From contig NZ_CP064032.1 of assembly GCF_049532905.1 (NCBI RefSeq), positions 5,634,327-5,698,326 of the forward strand: DNA of 64,000 bases. The letters run 5' to 3'. Position 1 is the stretch's first letter. The number at the start of each line of letters is the position of its first letter. This stretch comes from Dyella_B nitratireducens. Its GTDB lineage: Bacteria; Pseudomonadota; Gammaproteobacteria; Xanthomonadales; Rhodanobacteraceae. A program made the translations under genes and the position numbers. The notes under the pieces are model-generated. The model ran no database searches and was not told the origin of the DNA. It worked only from the letters and a program-made list of their open reading frames with translations. Positions 18,440-26,980 of the stretch are shown here, piece by piece.

Positions 18440-18460
18440 GAGCCCCGCATTATGGGGCTC
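18440..18460. terminator. Short hairpin downstream of mscL
   Basis: GAGCCCC / GGGGCTC with a 7-base loop lies between the mscL stop and the M28 start. It could end the mscL transcript, but no T-run follows on the minus strand. Confidence 0.4.
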
Positions 18461-18507
18461 GCCTCAGGGCGCGCTTAGGCCGAAAGTCATGTCACTGGCG
18501 CAATGCG

Positions 18508-18909
18508 CTACTGCTTGTTTTTCAGCAAATCGCGAATTTCCGTCAGCAACGCCACTTCCGGCGGCGTCGCAGCAGCGGCCTTGGTGTAGAACTTGTTGAC
18601 GATCTTGATCAGCAGAAAGATCGCGAACGCCACAATCACGAAGGCGAGGATGCTGTTGATGAAGCTGCCATAGGCGATGGCGATTTCCGGGATCTTGTGC
18701 GCGGGATTGCTGTTGTCAGCCTGCCTTATCACGACTTTCATCGCGGAAAAATCGATGCCGCCGGTGACCCAGCCCAGCGGCGGCATGATCACGTCGTTCA
18801 CCAGCGAGGTGACGATCTTGCCGAACGCCGCACCGATGACCACACCCACCGCCATGTCGAGCACGTTGCCGCGCATGGCAAATTCTTTGAATTCTTGCAA
18901 CATGCTCAT
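18508..18909 (-). CDS. mscL: Large-conductance mechanosensitive channel MscL
   Basis: Membrane channel of 133 residues that opens under hypo-osmotic tension. The N-terminal amphipathic helix MSMLQEFKEFAMRGN is followed by TM1 (NVLDMAVGVVIGAAFGKIV), a periplasmic loop, TM2 (INSILAFVIVAFAIFLLIK) and a C-terminal bundle helix EVALLTEIRDLLKN. Length and sequence are typical. The ATG at 18909 has GGGAGACGA in front. The frame is open further upstream but without family similarity. Confidence 0.97.
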   Translation of the reverse strand: MSMLQEFKEFAMRGNVLDMAVGVVIGAAFGKIVTSLVNDVIMPPLGWVTGGIDFSAMKVVIRQADNSNPAHKIPEIAIAYGSFINSILAFVIVAFAIFLLIKIVNKFYTKAAAATPPEVALLTEIRDLLKNKQ

Positions 18910-18988
18910 TGTCGTCTCCCTAGGTTGTGCGCCGGATGGCGTTGTGGACTGTAATGCATGGGGATGCTGCGTGTGAGGCAAGCATCGT

Positions 18989-19675
18989 TCAGACGATCTT
19001 GCCTTCCAGCACCGCGATGTCTTGCAGTTCTGCGCGAAAACTGTCGCCGCGTTGCAATGCCGCCACACCTGCAGGCGTGCCGGTGAAAATCAGGTCGCCA
19101 GGCTTCAATTCAAACAGCGTCGACAGCGCGACGATGATGTCTGCCACGCCGTGCACCATCTCGTTGAGCCGCCCTTCCTGGCGCAGCTTGCCATTCACTT
19201 CAAGGCTGATGCGCGTATCCGCATGCGGCGAGGCTTCATTGGCCACACGCAAGGCAGAAACCGGCGCAGAATGATCGAAGGCCTTGGCCACATCCCATGG
19301 ATGGCTCTTGGCTTTGGCGACCGCCTGAAGATCGCGGCGAGTGAGGTCTAGCCCTACGGCATAGCCAAAGATTGTCTGTATCGCCTGCGCGGCATCCAGG
19401 TTCTGGCCGCCGGCTTGTAAGGCCACCACCATCTCCACTTCGTGATGCAGGTCGGCGGTGGCAGTGGGATAGGGCACGTCAGCACCATCCGTGACCACGG
19501 CATCAGCCGGTTTGCAGAAGAACATGGGCGCCGACGCATCGACCGTGGCGCCCATCTCTCGTGCGTGCTCGGCGTAATTGCGGCCGATGCAGAACACACG
19601 GCGGATCGGAAAGCGTTCCTCGCGGCCAATGACCGGGAGGCTGGGAATGGCAGGAGGATCGATGACGTAGCGCAT
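18989..19675 (-). CDS. Fumarylacetoacetate hydrolase family protein
   Basis: Cytoplasmic FAH-fold hydrolase of 228 residues. The segment RVFCIGRNYAEHAREMG is typical of the short fumarylpyruvate-hydrolase-like members. Metal ligands are expected from LHHEVEMVV (two Glu) and a downstream Asp near GLDLTRRDLQ; the C-terminal LIFTGTPAGVAALQ loop is conserved. The precise substrate (acylpyruvate, or oxaloacetate decarboxylation) cannot be told from the sequence. The start at 19675 matches the family; a longer reading to 19852 has no family support. Confidence 0.9.
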   Translation of the reverse strand: MRYVIDPPAIPSLPVIGREERFPIRRVFCIGRNYAEHAREMGATVDASAPMFFCKPADAVVTDGADVPYPTATADLHHEVEMVVALQAGGQNLDAAQAIQTIFGYAVGLDLTRRDLQAVAKAKSHPWDVAKAFDHSAPVSALRVANEASPHADTRISLEVNGKLRQEGRLNEMVHGVADIIVALSTLFELKPGDLIFTGTPAGVAALQRGDSFRAELQDIAVLEGKIV

Positions 19676-19847
19676 GGCAAAAAGGGTAGCAGCTTCATGC
19701 ACCTGGCAAGAAGATGGCCATGGCAGGTATTTCCGTTTCGTCAGCAGATCGCGTCCGATGCGGGGCGAAGTCAGCGGCGCGCAAGCAAAAATGCAGACCT
19801 TATGCGCTTTTGCAGAGCGCCATTGTCGAATCGGCGGCTGCCCGCAC

Positions 19848-19871
19848 GTCATAAGACATGACAGGTGTCAT
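19848..19871. promoter_or_regulatory. Overlapping inverted repeats, candidate operator of the export operon
   Basis: Two overlapping palindromes share the half-site TGAC: GTCATAAGACATGAC (19848-19862) and ATGACAGGTGTCAT (19858-19871). They lie in the 278-base gap between the FAA-hydrolase gene and the divergent export operon, about 85 bases before the latter's start. Spacing and symmetry suit a dimeric TetR- or MarR-type repressor. The regulator is not identified. Confidence 0.45.
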
Positions 19872-19953
19872 TGGCATAGGTTGATGAGCGCACGTGGAAG
19901 GGATGTAGCGCAAGCCACTATCGTGCACACATCGGGGACAACAGGACAAAAGC

Positions 19954-21192
19954 GTGAGCAATACCGATCTACTGAAGGAACTGAAGATCGAGCGCCATCA
20001 GCGTGATGATCATCGGAGTGGCGGAGCAGGGCCTTGGCCCTGGATCGTTGGCGGCGTCGTGCTCGTGTTGCTCATGGCTGGCGCCGGTGGCTGGTGGTGG
20101 TTCAGTCATCGATCGATACCCGTGCACGTCGCACAGGCCGTCGCAGCGGCCAGCGATCCATCTGCGGGCGCGGTGCTGCAGGCAACGGGTTATGTGACGG
20201 CGCGTCGCCAGGCCACGGTGTCCGCGCAGATCACCGGCACCTTGACCGCGGTGCTGATTGAGGAAGGCGATCACGTCAAGGATGGCCAGATCCTGGCCAA
20301 GCTTGATGACAGCCAGTACAAGGCCGCACTCGATACGGCCGTCGCACAAGCCAAGGCCGCGCATGCGCTGGTGAACCAGTTTCAGGCGCAGCTCACGCAG
20401 AACCTGCGCGATGCTGATCGCGATGAAGCACTGGCCAAACAGGGGTTGGTATCCAAGCAGGCGGCTGAGCAGGCACGCACGCTGGCCAACAGCACGCGCG
20501 CGCAGCTGATTTCGCAGCAGAGAAATGCCACAGCCGCCGATGCGCAAGTGGTCGAGGCACAGGTCAACTTCGGCTATTGCCTGATCCGTGCACCGTTCAA
20601 CGGTGTGATCACCACCAAAGATGCACAGGTAGGTGAAGTGGTGTCGCCGTTCTCCGCAGGCGGCGGTTTCACGCGTACCGGTATCGGCACCATCGTGGAC
20701 ATGGATTCACTGGAAGTCGATGTAGACGTCAACGAAGCCTACATCGGCCGCGTCACGCCGAGCATGCCGGCGGAAGCGGTGCTGGATGCCTATCCGGATT
20801 GGCGGATTCCCGCGCACGTCATCGCCATCGTGCCGGCCGCCGATCGCGGCAAGGCCACGGTGAAAGTGCGTGTTGCGATGGAAAAGAAGGACGCACGCAT
20901 CGTGCCCGACATGGGCGTACGCGTGTCTTTCCTGGAAGCGAAACCCGCCGTTGCCGTGCAGACGCTGAAGGGTGTGCTGGTGCCAGCCAAGGCGATCGTG
21001 CAGCGCGACGGCAGCGACAGCGTGTTCGTCGTCACCAACGGCAAAGCACATCAGCAACCGGTGCAGCCCGCAGCGCAAGCGTTTGGCGATATGCGGTTGC
21101 TTCCTGCATCGGTGAATGCGGGCGATAGCGTGGTGATTGCGCCGCCGGCTGACTTGCACGACGGCTCGGACGTAAGCGTGCAAACCCAATAA
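19954..21192 (+). CDS. HlyD/MacA-type periplasmic adaptor subunit
   Basis: Membrane-fusion protein of 412 residues, anchored by a helix at about 27-48. The biotinyl-lipoyl and beta-barrel parts are recognisable: GYVTARRQATVSAQITGTL, then an alpha-hairpin (about 120-185), then the second lipoyl half FGYCLIRAPFNGVITTKDAQ. It would connect the ABC permease to an outer-membrane exit duct, which is not encoded nearby. The start is GTG at 19954, with ACAGGAC upstream. It is first in an operon with one ATPase and two FtsX-like permeases. Confidence 0.92.
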   Translation: MSNTDLLKELKIERHQRDDHRSGGAGPWPWIVGGVVLVLLMAGAGGWWWFSHRSIPVHVAQAVAAASDPSAGAVLQATGYVTARRQATVSAQITGTLTAVLIEEGDHVKDGQILAKLDDSQYKAALDTAVAQAKAAHALVNQFQAQLTQNLRDADRDEALAKQGLVSKQAAEQARTLANSTRAQLISQQRNATAADAQVVEAQVNFGYCLIRAPFNGVITTKDAQVGEVVSPFSAGGGFTRTGIGTIVDMDSLEVDVDVNEAYIGRVTPSMPAEAVLDAYPDWRIPAHVIAIVPAADRGKATVKVRVAMEKKDARIVPDMGVRVSFLEAKPAVAVQTLKGVLVPAKAIVQRDGSDSVFVVTNGKAHQQPVQPAAQAFGDMRLLPASVNAGDSVVIAPPADLHDGSDVSVQTQ

Positions 21193-21262
21193 CCAGTAAC
21201 AGGACTCACGGAGCGCTCTACCTATGCGCGACCAACACAGTTCCACTCGGGAGGATGTAGCA

Positions 21263-21949
21263 ATGGGTACGTTGATCGAGATTCGCGATCTTTCCAAGGT
21301 CTACGAGCGTGGCCGTCAGAAGGTCGAAGTGTTGCACCACATCAACCTCAACATTGCCGAGGGCGATTTCCTGGCGTTGATGGGGCCGTCCGGTTCGGGC
21401 AAGACCACCTTGCTGAACCTGGTAGGCGGTCTGGATACGCCCACGGGCGGCAGCATCAGCGTGGCCGGACAACGCATCGACCAGTTAGGTGCGGGTGCAC
21501 TCGCGCGCTGGCGGGCATCGAACGTTGGTTTCGTATTTCAGTTCTACAACCTGATGCCCATGTTGAGCGCGCAGAAGAATGTAGAGCTGCCGCTGTTGCT
21601 CACCAAACTATCGGCTGGGCAACGGCGCAAGAACGCCGCTATCGCTTTGCAACTGGTGGGCCTGGCCGACCGCGCATCGCACAAACCGACCGAGCTCTCC
21701 GGTGGTCAGCAGCAACGTGTGGCCATCGCTCGCGCCATCGTGTCCGACCCGGCATTGCTGGTGTGCGACGAGCCTACCGGCGATCTGGATCGTCAATCCG
21801 CGGAGGAAGTGCTGGGCCTGTTGCGCCAGCTCAACCGCGAACACGGCAAGACCATCGTGATGGTGACGCACGATCCGAAAGCGGCCGAATACGCCGACCA
21901 CACCCTGCATCTCGACAAGGGCACGCTGGTCGAGCAGGCCATGGCATGA
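21263..21949 (+). CDS. ABC transporter ATP-binding protein, MacB/LolD type
   Basis: ATPase of 228 residues with Walker A GPSGSGKTT, Q-loop, signature LSGGQQQRVAIARA, Walker B LLVCDEPTGDLD and switch His in VTHDPKAA. The PTGDLD form is typical of the MacB/LolD/FtsE branch, which drives mechanotransmission instead of classic transport. I chose the ATG at 21263 because TCGGGAGG lies 8 to 10 bases ahead; an in-frame ATG at 21224 would add 13 unusual residues. Confidence 0.94.
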   Translation: MGTLIEIRDLSKVYERGRQKVEVLHHINLNIAEGDFLALMGPSGSGKTTLLNLVGGLDTPTGGSISVAGQRIDQLGAGALARWRASNVGFVFQFYNLMPMLSAQKNVELPLLLTKLSAGQRRKNAAIALQLVGLADRASHKPTELSGGQQQRVAIARAIVSDPALLVCDEPTGDLDRQSAEEVLGLLRQLNREHGKTIVMVTHDPKAAEYADHTLHLDKGTLVEQAMA

Positions 21950-21959
21950 GGAACTGGCG

Positions 21960-23129
21960 ATGAAATACCTTCATCTCATCTGGGCGGCGCTGTTTAGGCG
22001 CAAGACCCGCACCATCCTTACGCTGGTATCGATTGCGGCTGCATTCCTGCTGTTCGGCATGTTGGATGCGGTACGCATCTCGTTCGACCAGGCGGGCAAG
22101 AGCGCCAATGGCGCGCAGCGTCTGCAGACCGGCTCCAAGCTTTCATTCATCGAGACGCTGCCGCAGGGTCTGGGCGAGAAGATCGCCACGGTGCCTGGCG
22201 TGAAGTCGGTCGCGTATTCCAACTGGTTCGGCGGTGCGTATCAGGATCCGCACAATCAAGTGTTCACGTTCGCCGTCAGCGACAACTATATCGATCAGTA
22301 TCCGGAAGTGCAGGTCAGCGATGACGCGCGCAAGGCATTCTCCAATACACGCATCGGCATTCTGGTGGGTGAGAAGCTGCTGGAAAAATACCACTGGAAA
22401 GTGGGTGACCAGATCCCGCTGCAATCGAATATCTTCCCGCAACAGGATGGCAGCAAGAATTGGACCTTCCAGATCGTCGGTGTCCTGCATCCCACGGATC
22501 AGAGCGTGGCCTTCTATGGCCAGATCATCCTGATGCATTGGAAGTACTTCGACGATGCCGTGATGAAGGGCTACAACAACGGCCAGGTAGGCTGGTTCGT
22601 CACGCGGGTGAAGGACGTGAATCAGGCCGATCAAGTGGCCAAGGCCATCGACGCCTTATCGGCCAACTCCGATCATGAAACGCGCACGCAGACCGAAGCG
22701 GCGGCAACGGCGTCGTGGATGAAACAGCTGGCCAATATTGGTCTGATCGTGGGCTCGATCATGGGCGCAGTGTTCTTCACGCTGCTGCTGCTGACCGGCA
22801 ACACCATGATGCAGGCGGTGCGTGAACGCACATCGGAATTGGCGGTGCTCAAAACGCTGGGCTTTTCCGATCGCGGTGTGCTGGCCATGGTGCTGGCCGA
22901 ATCCGTGCTGCTGGTATTGCTTGGTGGCGTGATCGGCATTGCGCTGGCCGCTGCGTTGATTCCCGGTGTCAGTGCGGGCAGCGGCGGCTTTTTGAATCTA
23001 CCCACGGTCGGCGCGAATAGCTGGTTGCTGGGCATCGCGCTGATGCTGGCCATCGGCCTGGTAGTGGGGGCCATCCCCGCATGGCGGGCTATGCGCCTGA
23101 ACATCGTTGATGCCCTCGCTGGCCGCTGA
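21960..23129 (+). CDS. FtsX-like ABC permease, first copy
   Basis: Permease of 389 residues in the MacB/FtsX family: one N-terminal helix (about 14-35), a large periplasmic MacB_PCD domain (about 40-245) and three C-terminal helices (about 260-385) with the FtsX motif VRERTSELAVLKTLGFSDRG. It starts 10 bases after the ATPase stop with GAGGAACTGG ahead. With its neighbour it probably forms a heterodimeric MacB-like transporter for a peptide, lipid or antibiotic; the substrate is unknown. Confidence 0.92.
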   Translation: MKYLHLIWAALFRRKTRTILTLVSIAAAFLLFGMLDAVRISFDQAGKSANGAQRLQTGSKLSFIETLPQGLGEKIATVPGVKSVAYSNWFGGAYQDPHNQVFTFAVSDNYIDQYPEVQVSDDARKAFSNTRIGILVGEKLLEKYHWKVGDQIPLQSNIFPQQDGSKNWTFQIVGVLHPTDQSVAFYGQIILMHWKYFDDAVMKGYNNGQVGWFVTRVKDVNQADQVAKAIDALSANSDHETRTQTEAAATASWMKQLANIGLIVGSIMGAVFFTLLLLTGNTMMQAVRERTSELAVLKTLGFSDRGVLAMVLAESVLLVLLGGVIGIALAAALIPGVSAGSGGFLNLPTVGANSWLLGIALMLAIGLVVGAIPAWRAMRLNIVDALAGR

Positions 23130-23143
23130 CAGGAGCCCATGAC

Positions 23144-24460
23144 ATGAAGTTTCTATTCAATCTCGGCGTGTTGTTGCTGTTGATCGCGGCCTTGCTGATC
23201 TGGGTGCAATTGCCATGGTACGGAGTGCTTGCGTTGGTTGTGGTGTTTGCCGCATGGATGGCATTTAGCCTGCGTGGGCGGCAGGCGGCATCGGTCACCG
23301 GCGTGGGTATCAGTACGCTCAGGCAGCGGTTGGGTTCGTCATCGGTGGTGGTTATCGGTATTGCCGGCGTCGTCGGCGTGCTGGTAGCACTGCTGGCGAT
23401 GGGCGAAGGCTATAGCGAAACACTGAGCAAGACCGGCAGCGAAGACACTGCCATCGTGCTGCGTGGCGGCTCGGCCACCGAGGTCAGCTCCGTGCTGTCT
23501 CATGACAGCATCGTGGTGATCGAGCAAGCGGCCGGTATCGCGCGCGACAAGCAGGGCAAACCCATCACCTCGGGCGAAATCGTGGTCGCTGCCAATCTGC
23601 CGGTCAAGGGTGGCGGCCCCGATGAAGAAGGTAGCGTGCAAGTGCGTGGTGTGGGCGAGCAGGCGTGGGCGTTGCGTCCGAATGCGAAGATTATCGCGGG
23701 CCGTAACTTTCAACCTGGCATGCGCGAGCTGGTCGTGGGGCAGGGCGCGCAGCGGCAATTCGCAGGCTTGCAACCCGGGCATGACGTGAAACTGGGCGCA
23801 CAAACCTGGCGTGTCGTTGGTGTGTTCGCTTCCGGTGACGCGTACGATTCGGAGATCTGGGGCGACGCGAACGTCGTTGCGGATACTTATCGCCGTGGCA
23901 GCAGTCGGACGTCGGTGTTCGTAAAGCTCACGGACGCCAAGGCGCTCGATACGTTCAAGGCAGCCCTGGCTGGCGATCCGCGCTTGCAGGTGGATGTGGA
24001 CACGACCGTCAACTACTTCAGCAAGCAATCCGAAGGCATGAGCAAGGTGATGCGCGTAATGGGCATTACCGTGGGCTCGATCATGGCGATCGGCGCCATC
24101 TTCGGTGCGCTCAACACCATGTTCGCTGCCGTGGCTGCGCGTGCACGCGAAATCGCGACGTTGCGCGCCATCGGTTTTCGCGGTGTGCCAGTCGTCGTGG
24201 CAGTGATGGTGGAAACGATGATGCTGGCCTTGCTTGGCGGCGTGGTCGGCGGCCTGCTGGCCTGGCTGATTTTCAATGGCTGGACTGCTTCCACCTTGGC
24301 CAGCGGTACCACCGGGCAGCTTGCGTTTACGTTCAAAGTAACGCCGGTGCTGTTGTGGGAAGGTTTGAAATGGGCGTTGGCGATCGGCTTCGTCGGCGGT
24401 TTGTTTCCGGCCTTGCGTGCGGCGCGTTTGCCCGTCACGACGGCCTTGCGCGAACTATAA
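23144..24460 (+). CDS. FtsX-like ABC permease, second copy
   Basis: Permease of 438 residues, paralogous in architecture to the gene before it. It has an additional N-terminal hydrophobic hairpin (about 3-45), so the first FtsX helix lies near 65-85. A periplasmic domain and three C-terminal helices follow, with the motif VAARAREIATLRAIGFRG. It is 14 bases downstream of the first permease and has AGGAGCCC upstream of its ATG. It is the last gene of the operon and is followed by a hairpin. Confidence 0.92.
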   Translation: MKFLFNLGVLLLLIAALLIWVQLPWYGVLALVVVFAAWMAFSLRGRQAASVTGVGISTLRQRLGSSSVVVIGIAGVVGVLVALLAMGEGYSETLSKTGSEDTAIVLRGGSATEVSSVLSHDSIVVIEQAAGIARDKQGKPITSGEIVVAANLPVKGGGPDEEGSVQVRGVGEQAWALRPNAKIIAGRNFQPGMRELVVGQGAQRQFAGLQPGHDVKLGAQTWRVVGVFASGDAYDSEIWGDANVVADTYRRGSSRTSVFVKLTDAKALDTFKAALAGDPRLQVDVDTTVNYFSKQSEGMSKVMRVMGITVGSIMAIGAIFGALNTMFAAVAARAREIATLRAIGFRGVPVVVAVMVETMMLALLGGVVGGLLAWLIFNGWTASTLASGTTGQLAFTFKVTPVLLWEGLKWALAIGFVGGLFPALRAARLPVTTALREL

Positions 24461-24470
24461 GCCGACCATG

Positions 24471-24497
24471 TGGGTTGGGGATTCACTCCCCAACCCA
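24471..24497. terminator. Bidirectional terminator hairpin
   Basis: A perfect 11-bp stem TGGGTTGGGGA / TCCCCAACCCA with the loop TTCAC lies between the convergent stops of the permease (24460) and the MFS gene (24501). Its GTTGGGG core resembles the REP-like repeats found elsewhere in the window. Confidence 0.65.
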
Positions 24498-24500
24498 TAT

Positions 24501-25940
24501 TCAATCCATCGTTACCACGACTCTGGTCTGCGCGTTGTTTTGTTTGGCACGCCCCATGCTCATCGACAACAAGGTCACCAAAAGCAGCGCACCGGCGTTG
24601 CAACATAGTCCCGTTGCAAACGCATGGTCGTAGGCTTTCGCACTAATCTGTCCATGCAGCACCGTGTAGAACACGCCGCCAATAATCGCTACGCCCAGCG
24701 CTGCGCTGATCTGTAAAGCAGTAATCACCATGCCCGAAGCCAAGCCCGCATGCTTGGTTTCCACGCTGCTGATAACGGTGCGAATGAGTGCCGGCAGCGC
24801 GACACCAAAACCGAAGCCCGCCACAGCAAGTCCTGGCACAAGCGCGCCATGTGGCAACGCATGCAATACCGTGGCGATCAGGACGCCAAAACCCAATGCT
24901 TCGCAGACACACGCCAGTGGTAAAGCGCGATGACCCAGCGCGTCGATCAAACGCGATGCCAGCATGGAGCCGCAGAAAAAGCCGATGGTGAATGGCACGG
25001 TCGCCAATCCCGCCTGCAATGCGCTGTGCTGCAGGCCGCTCTGCAGATAAACCGCATAAGTGAGGAAAAAGGATGAGGTGAGGTAGATCCCCAGGGCAGC
25101 CAATATCCCTATGGAAAAATCACCTTCACCAAACAGCCGCACGTCGATCAGCGGTGAACCGCCATGCTTTGCCACATGCGCTTCAAAACGCACGAAGACG
25201 ATGAACATGGCAAGCGAGCCGATCAGCATCACGTAGGTCCATGCCGGCCAGCCCTGCTCACGACCTTCCACCAGCGGATACACCAGCAAGGCCAGGGCGA
25301 TCGACAGCAACGCGACGCCACCCAGATCCAATCGCAACGCATGTTCGGCGCGTGATTCGCGCAACAGTACAAAACCGGCGATCAGCGCAGCCACGCCTAG
25401 TGGCAAATTCACCAGAAAGATCAACTGCCAGCCCATACCCCACAGATGGCTCGATACCAGCCCGCCGCCGAGCAAGGCCCCAAGCGTTGCCGCCACGCCG
25501 AACGTGGCGGAGTAGAGACCCAGGGCACGCGGTTGTTCGTCATGCGGGAACATCACGCGGATCGATGCCAGCACTTGCGGCGCCAGGGCGGCTGCAGTCA
25601 TGCCTTGCAATACGCGTCCGGCCAGCAGCGCCTCTGACGACCATGCCAATCCACACAACAGCGAGGCCAGCGTGAATCCTGCGATGCCGAGCAGGAACAT
25701 CCGCCGGCGGCCATACAGATCGCCCAACCGGCCGCCCGTGATCAGGAACACGGCATAGGTCGCCGCATAGGCTGAAATCACGAATTGCAGCTGCGCGGCA
25801 CTCGCATGCAGGGCGGCGCGGATGGAAGGCAGTGCCACGTTCACGATAAAAAAATCCAACGGTGGCAAAAACGCACCCGCCAGCAACACGGGTAAAGCCA
25901 GCCACCGCCGCGGGTCGCCCGCGACGTTTTGCGTATTCAT
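24501..25940 (-). CDS. MFS drug efflux transporter, DHA2-like (14 helices)
   Basis: Major facilitator of 479 residues. Motif A is present as GGRLGDLYGRRRMFLLG and motif C as LGALLGGGLV with LVNLPLGVAAL, characteristic of the EmrB/QacA drug:H+ antiporter group. Hydrophobicity suggests 14 membrane spans. The ATG at 25940 has ACAGGAG six bases ahead; an upstream in-frame start would add six residues. It is divergent from a LysR-type gene 84 bases away, the usual layout for a LysR-controlled efflux pump. Confidence 0.92.
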   Translation of the reverse strand: MNTQNVAGDPRRWLALPVLLAGAFLPPLDFFIVNVALPSIRAALHASAAQLQFVISAYAATYAVFLITGGRLGDLYGRRRMFLLGIAGFTLASLLCGLAWSSEALLAGRVLQGMTAAALAPQVLASIRVMFPHDEQPRALGLYSATFGVAATLGALLGGGLVSSHLWGMGWQLIFLVNLPLGVAALIAGFVLLRESRAEHALRLDLGGVALLSIALALLVYPLVEGREQGWPAWTYVMLIGSLAMFIVFVRFEAHVAKHGGSPLIDVRLFGEGDFSIGILAALGIYLTSSFFLTYAVYLQSGLQHSALQAGLATVPFTIGFFCGSMLASRLIDALGHRALPLACVCEALGFGVLIATVLHALPHGALVPGLAVAGFGFGVALPALIRTVISSVETKHAGLASGMVITALQISAALGVAIIGGVFYTVLHGQISAKAYDHAFATGLCCNAGALLLVTLLSMSMGRAKQNNAQTRVVVTMD

Positions 25941-26024
25941 GCCCAACTCCTGTGGCAAACCAGCTTGGCGGCCATGCTAGTCCGGGTCTAAGATAAGTAA
26001 CACTCATGATTGAGCGATTTAGTC

Positions 26025-26897
26025 ATGACAAATGAAAATGCTTATCTGCGCCGGCCGCTGGACCTGGATGCCGTACAGGCTTTCGTGCTGGTGGCCGACC
26101 TCAACAGCTTTACCCGCGCCGCCGAAGCGATTGGCACCACGCAATCCGCCATCAGCCTGAAGCTCAAGCGCCTGGAAGACCGGCTTGGGCACCGCTTGCT
26201 GGAGCGCACCCCGCGGCGCGTGCGCCTGTTGTCAGAAGGTGAGGCTTTTCTGGGTGCCGCGCGTGAGCTCTTGGATGCGCACGAACGCGCACTGCATCGG
26301 CGGGTTGCCGCGCGGCTCAACTTGCGCATCGGCATTAGCGACCAGGCCGCCGGCACGGACTTGCCGGCGCTGCTCGCCAAGCTCGGCGCGTACGACCGCG
26401 CCTTGAGCATGGAGGTGCGTGTCGGTGCGTCACACGGTCTGCTCGCGGCCTATGACCGCGGCGACGTGGACGTGGCGATCGTTTGCCGTGACGGCGTACG
26501 TGGCGACGGCGAGCGTTTATTCGTGGAACCGTATGCGTGGTATGCCTTGCCAGGCTTCGAATGGCCACGCGAGGAGCCGCTGCGTATCGCCTCGCTGGCC
26601 GCGCCGTGCACGATCCGCGCGCGGGCACTGAAAACCCTGGACGATGCTGGCGTGCCGTGGGCCGAAGTATTCGTGGGTGGTGGCTTGCCCGCGGTCGTGG
26701 CTGCCGCTGCTGCGGGGCTCGCCGTCGCGCCGTTGCCGCAGCGGGTCTGCGCTCCCACATTGGTTGATGTCAGTGAGCGCCTGGGCCTGCCGCGGCTGCC
26801 GCTGACCGAAGTGATGCTGCATCACCGTGTCACCGATCCGAGAATGCGTGGCGCGGTGCGCATTTTGGCTGCAGCGCTGCGGGCGAGCGCGGGTTGA
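26025..26897 (+). CDS. LysR-family transcriptional regulator
   Basis: Regulator of 290 residues with an N-terminal winged helix (AVQAFVLVADLNSFTRAAEA then TTQSAISLKLKRLEDRLGHR) and a periplasmic-binding-protein-like effector domain. It most likely controls the divergent MFS gene. The ATG at 26025 is preferred; a TTG 15 bases upstream is possible. The segment GATAAGTAACACTCATGATT in the shared promoter region could hold the binding site, but no clean T-N11-A palindrome is seen. Confidence 0.92.
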   Translation: MTNENAYLRRPLDLDAVQAFVLVADLNSFTRAAEAIGTTQSAISLKLKRLEDRLGHRLLERTPRRVRLLSEGEAFLGAARELLDAHERALHRRVAARLNLRIGISDQAAGTDLPALLAKLGAYDRALSMEVRVGASHGLLAAYDRGDVDVAIVCRDGVRGDGERLFVEPYAWYALPGFEWPREEPLRIASLAAPCTIRARALKTLDDAGVPWAEVFVGGGLPAVVAAAAAGLAVAPLPQRVCAPTLVDVSERLGLPRLPLTEVMLHHRVTDPRMRGAVRILAAALRASAG

Positions 26898-26909
26898 AGG
26901 TAGTTGAAC

Positions 26910-26973
26910 GTAGGTTGGGGTGCAAACCCCAACGCAGCGATGCACATGGCAATGTTGGGGTTTGCACCTCAAC
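26910..26973. repeat. REP-like inverted pair, copy 1
   Basis: Left unit GTAGGTTGGGGTGCAAACCC... (26910-26933) and right unit (26954-26973) are inverted copies separated by 20 bases. Each unit is itself a hairpin (GTTGGGG / CCCCAAC). The right end is eroded: one mismatch, and CTAC is lost. It lies between convergent stops at 26897 and 26981. Confidence 0.85.
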
Positions 26974-26980
26974 TGTGTGT

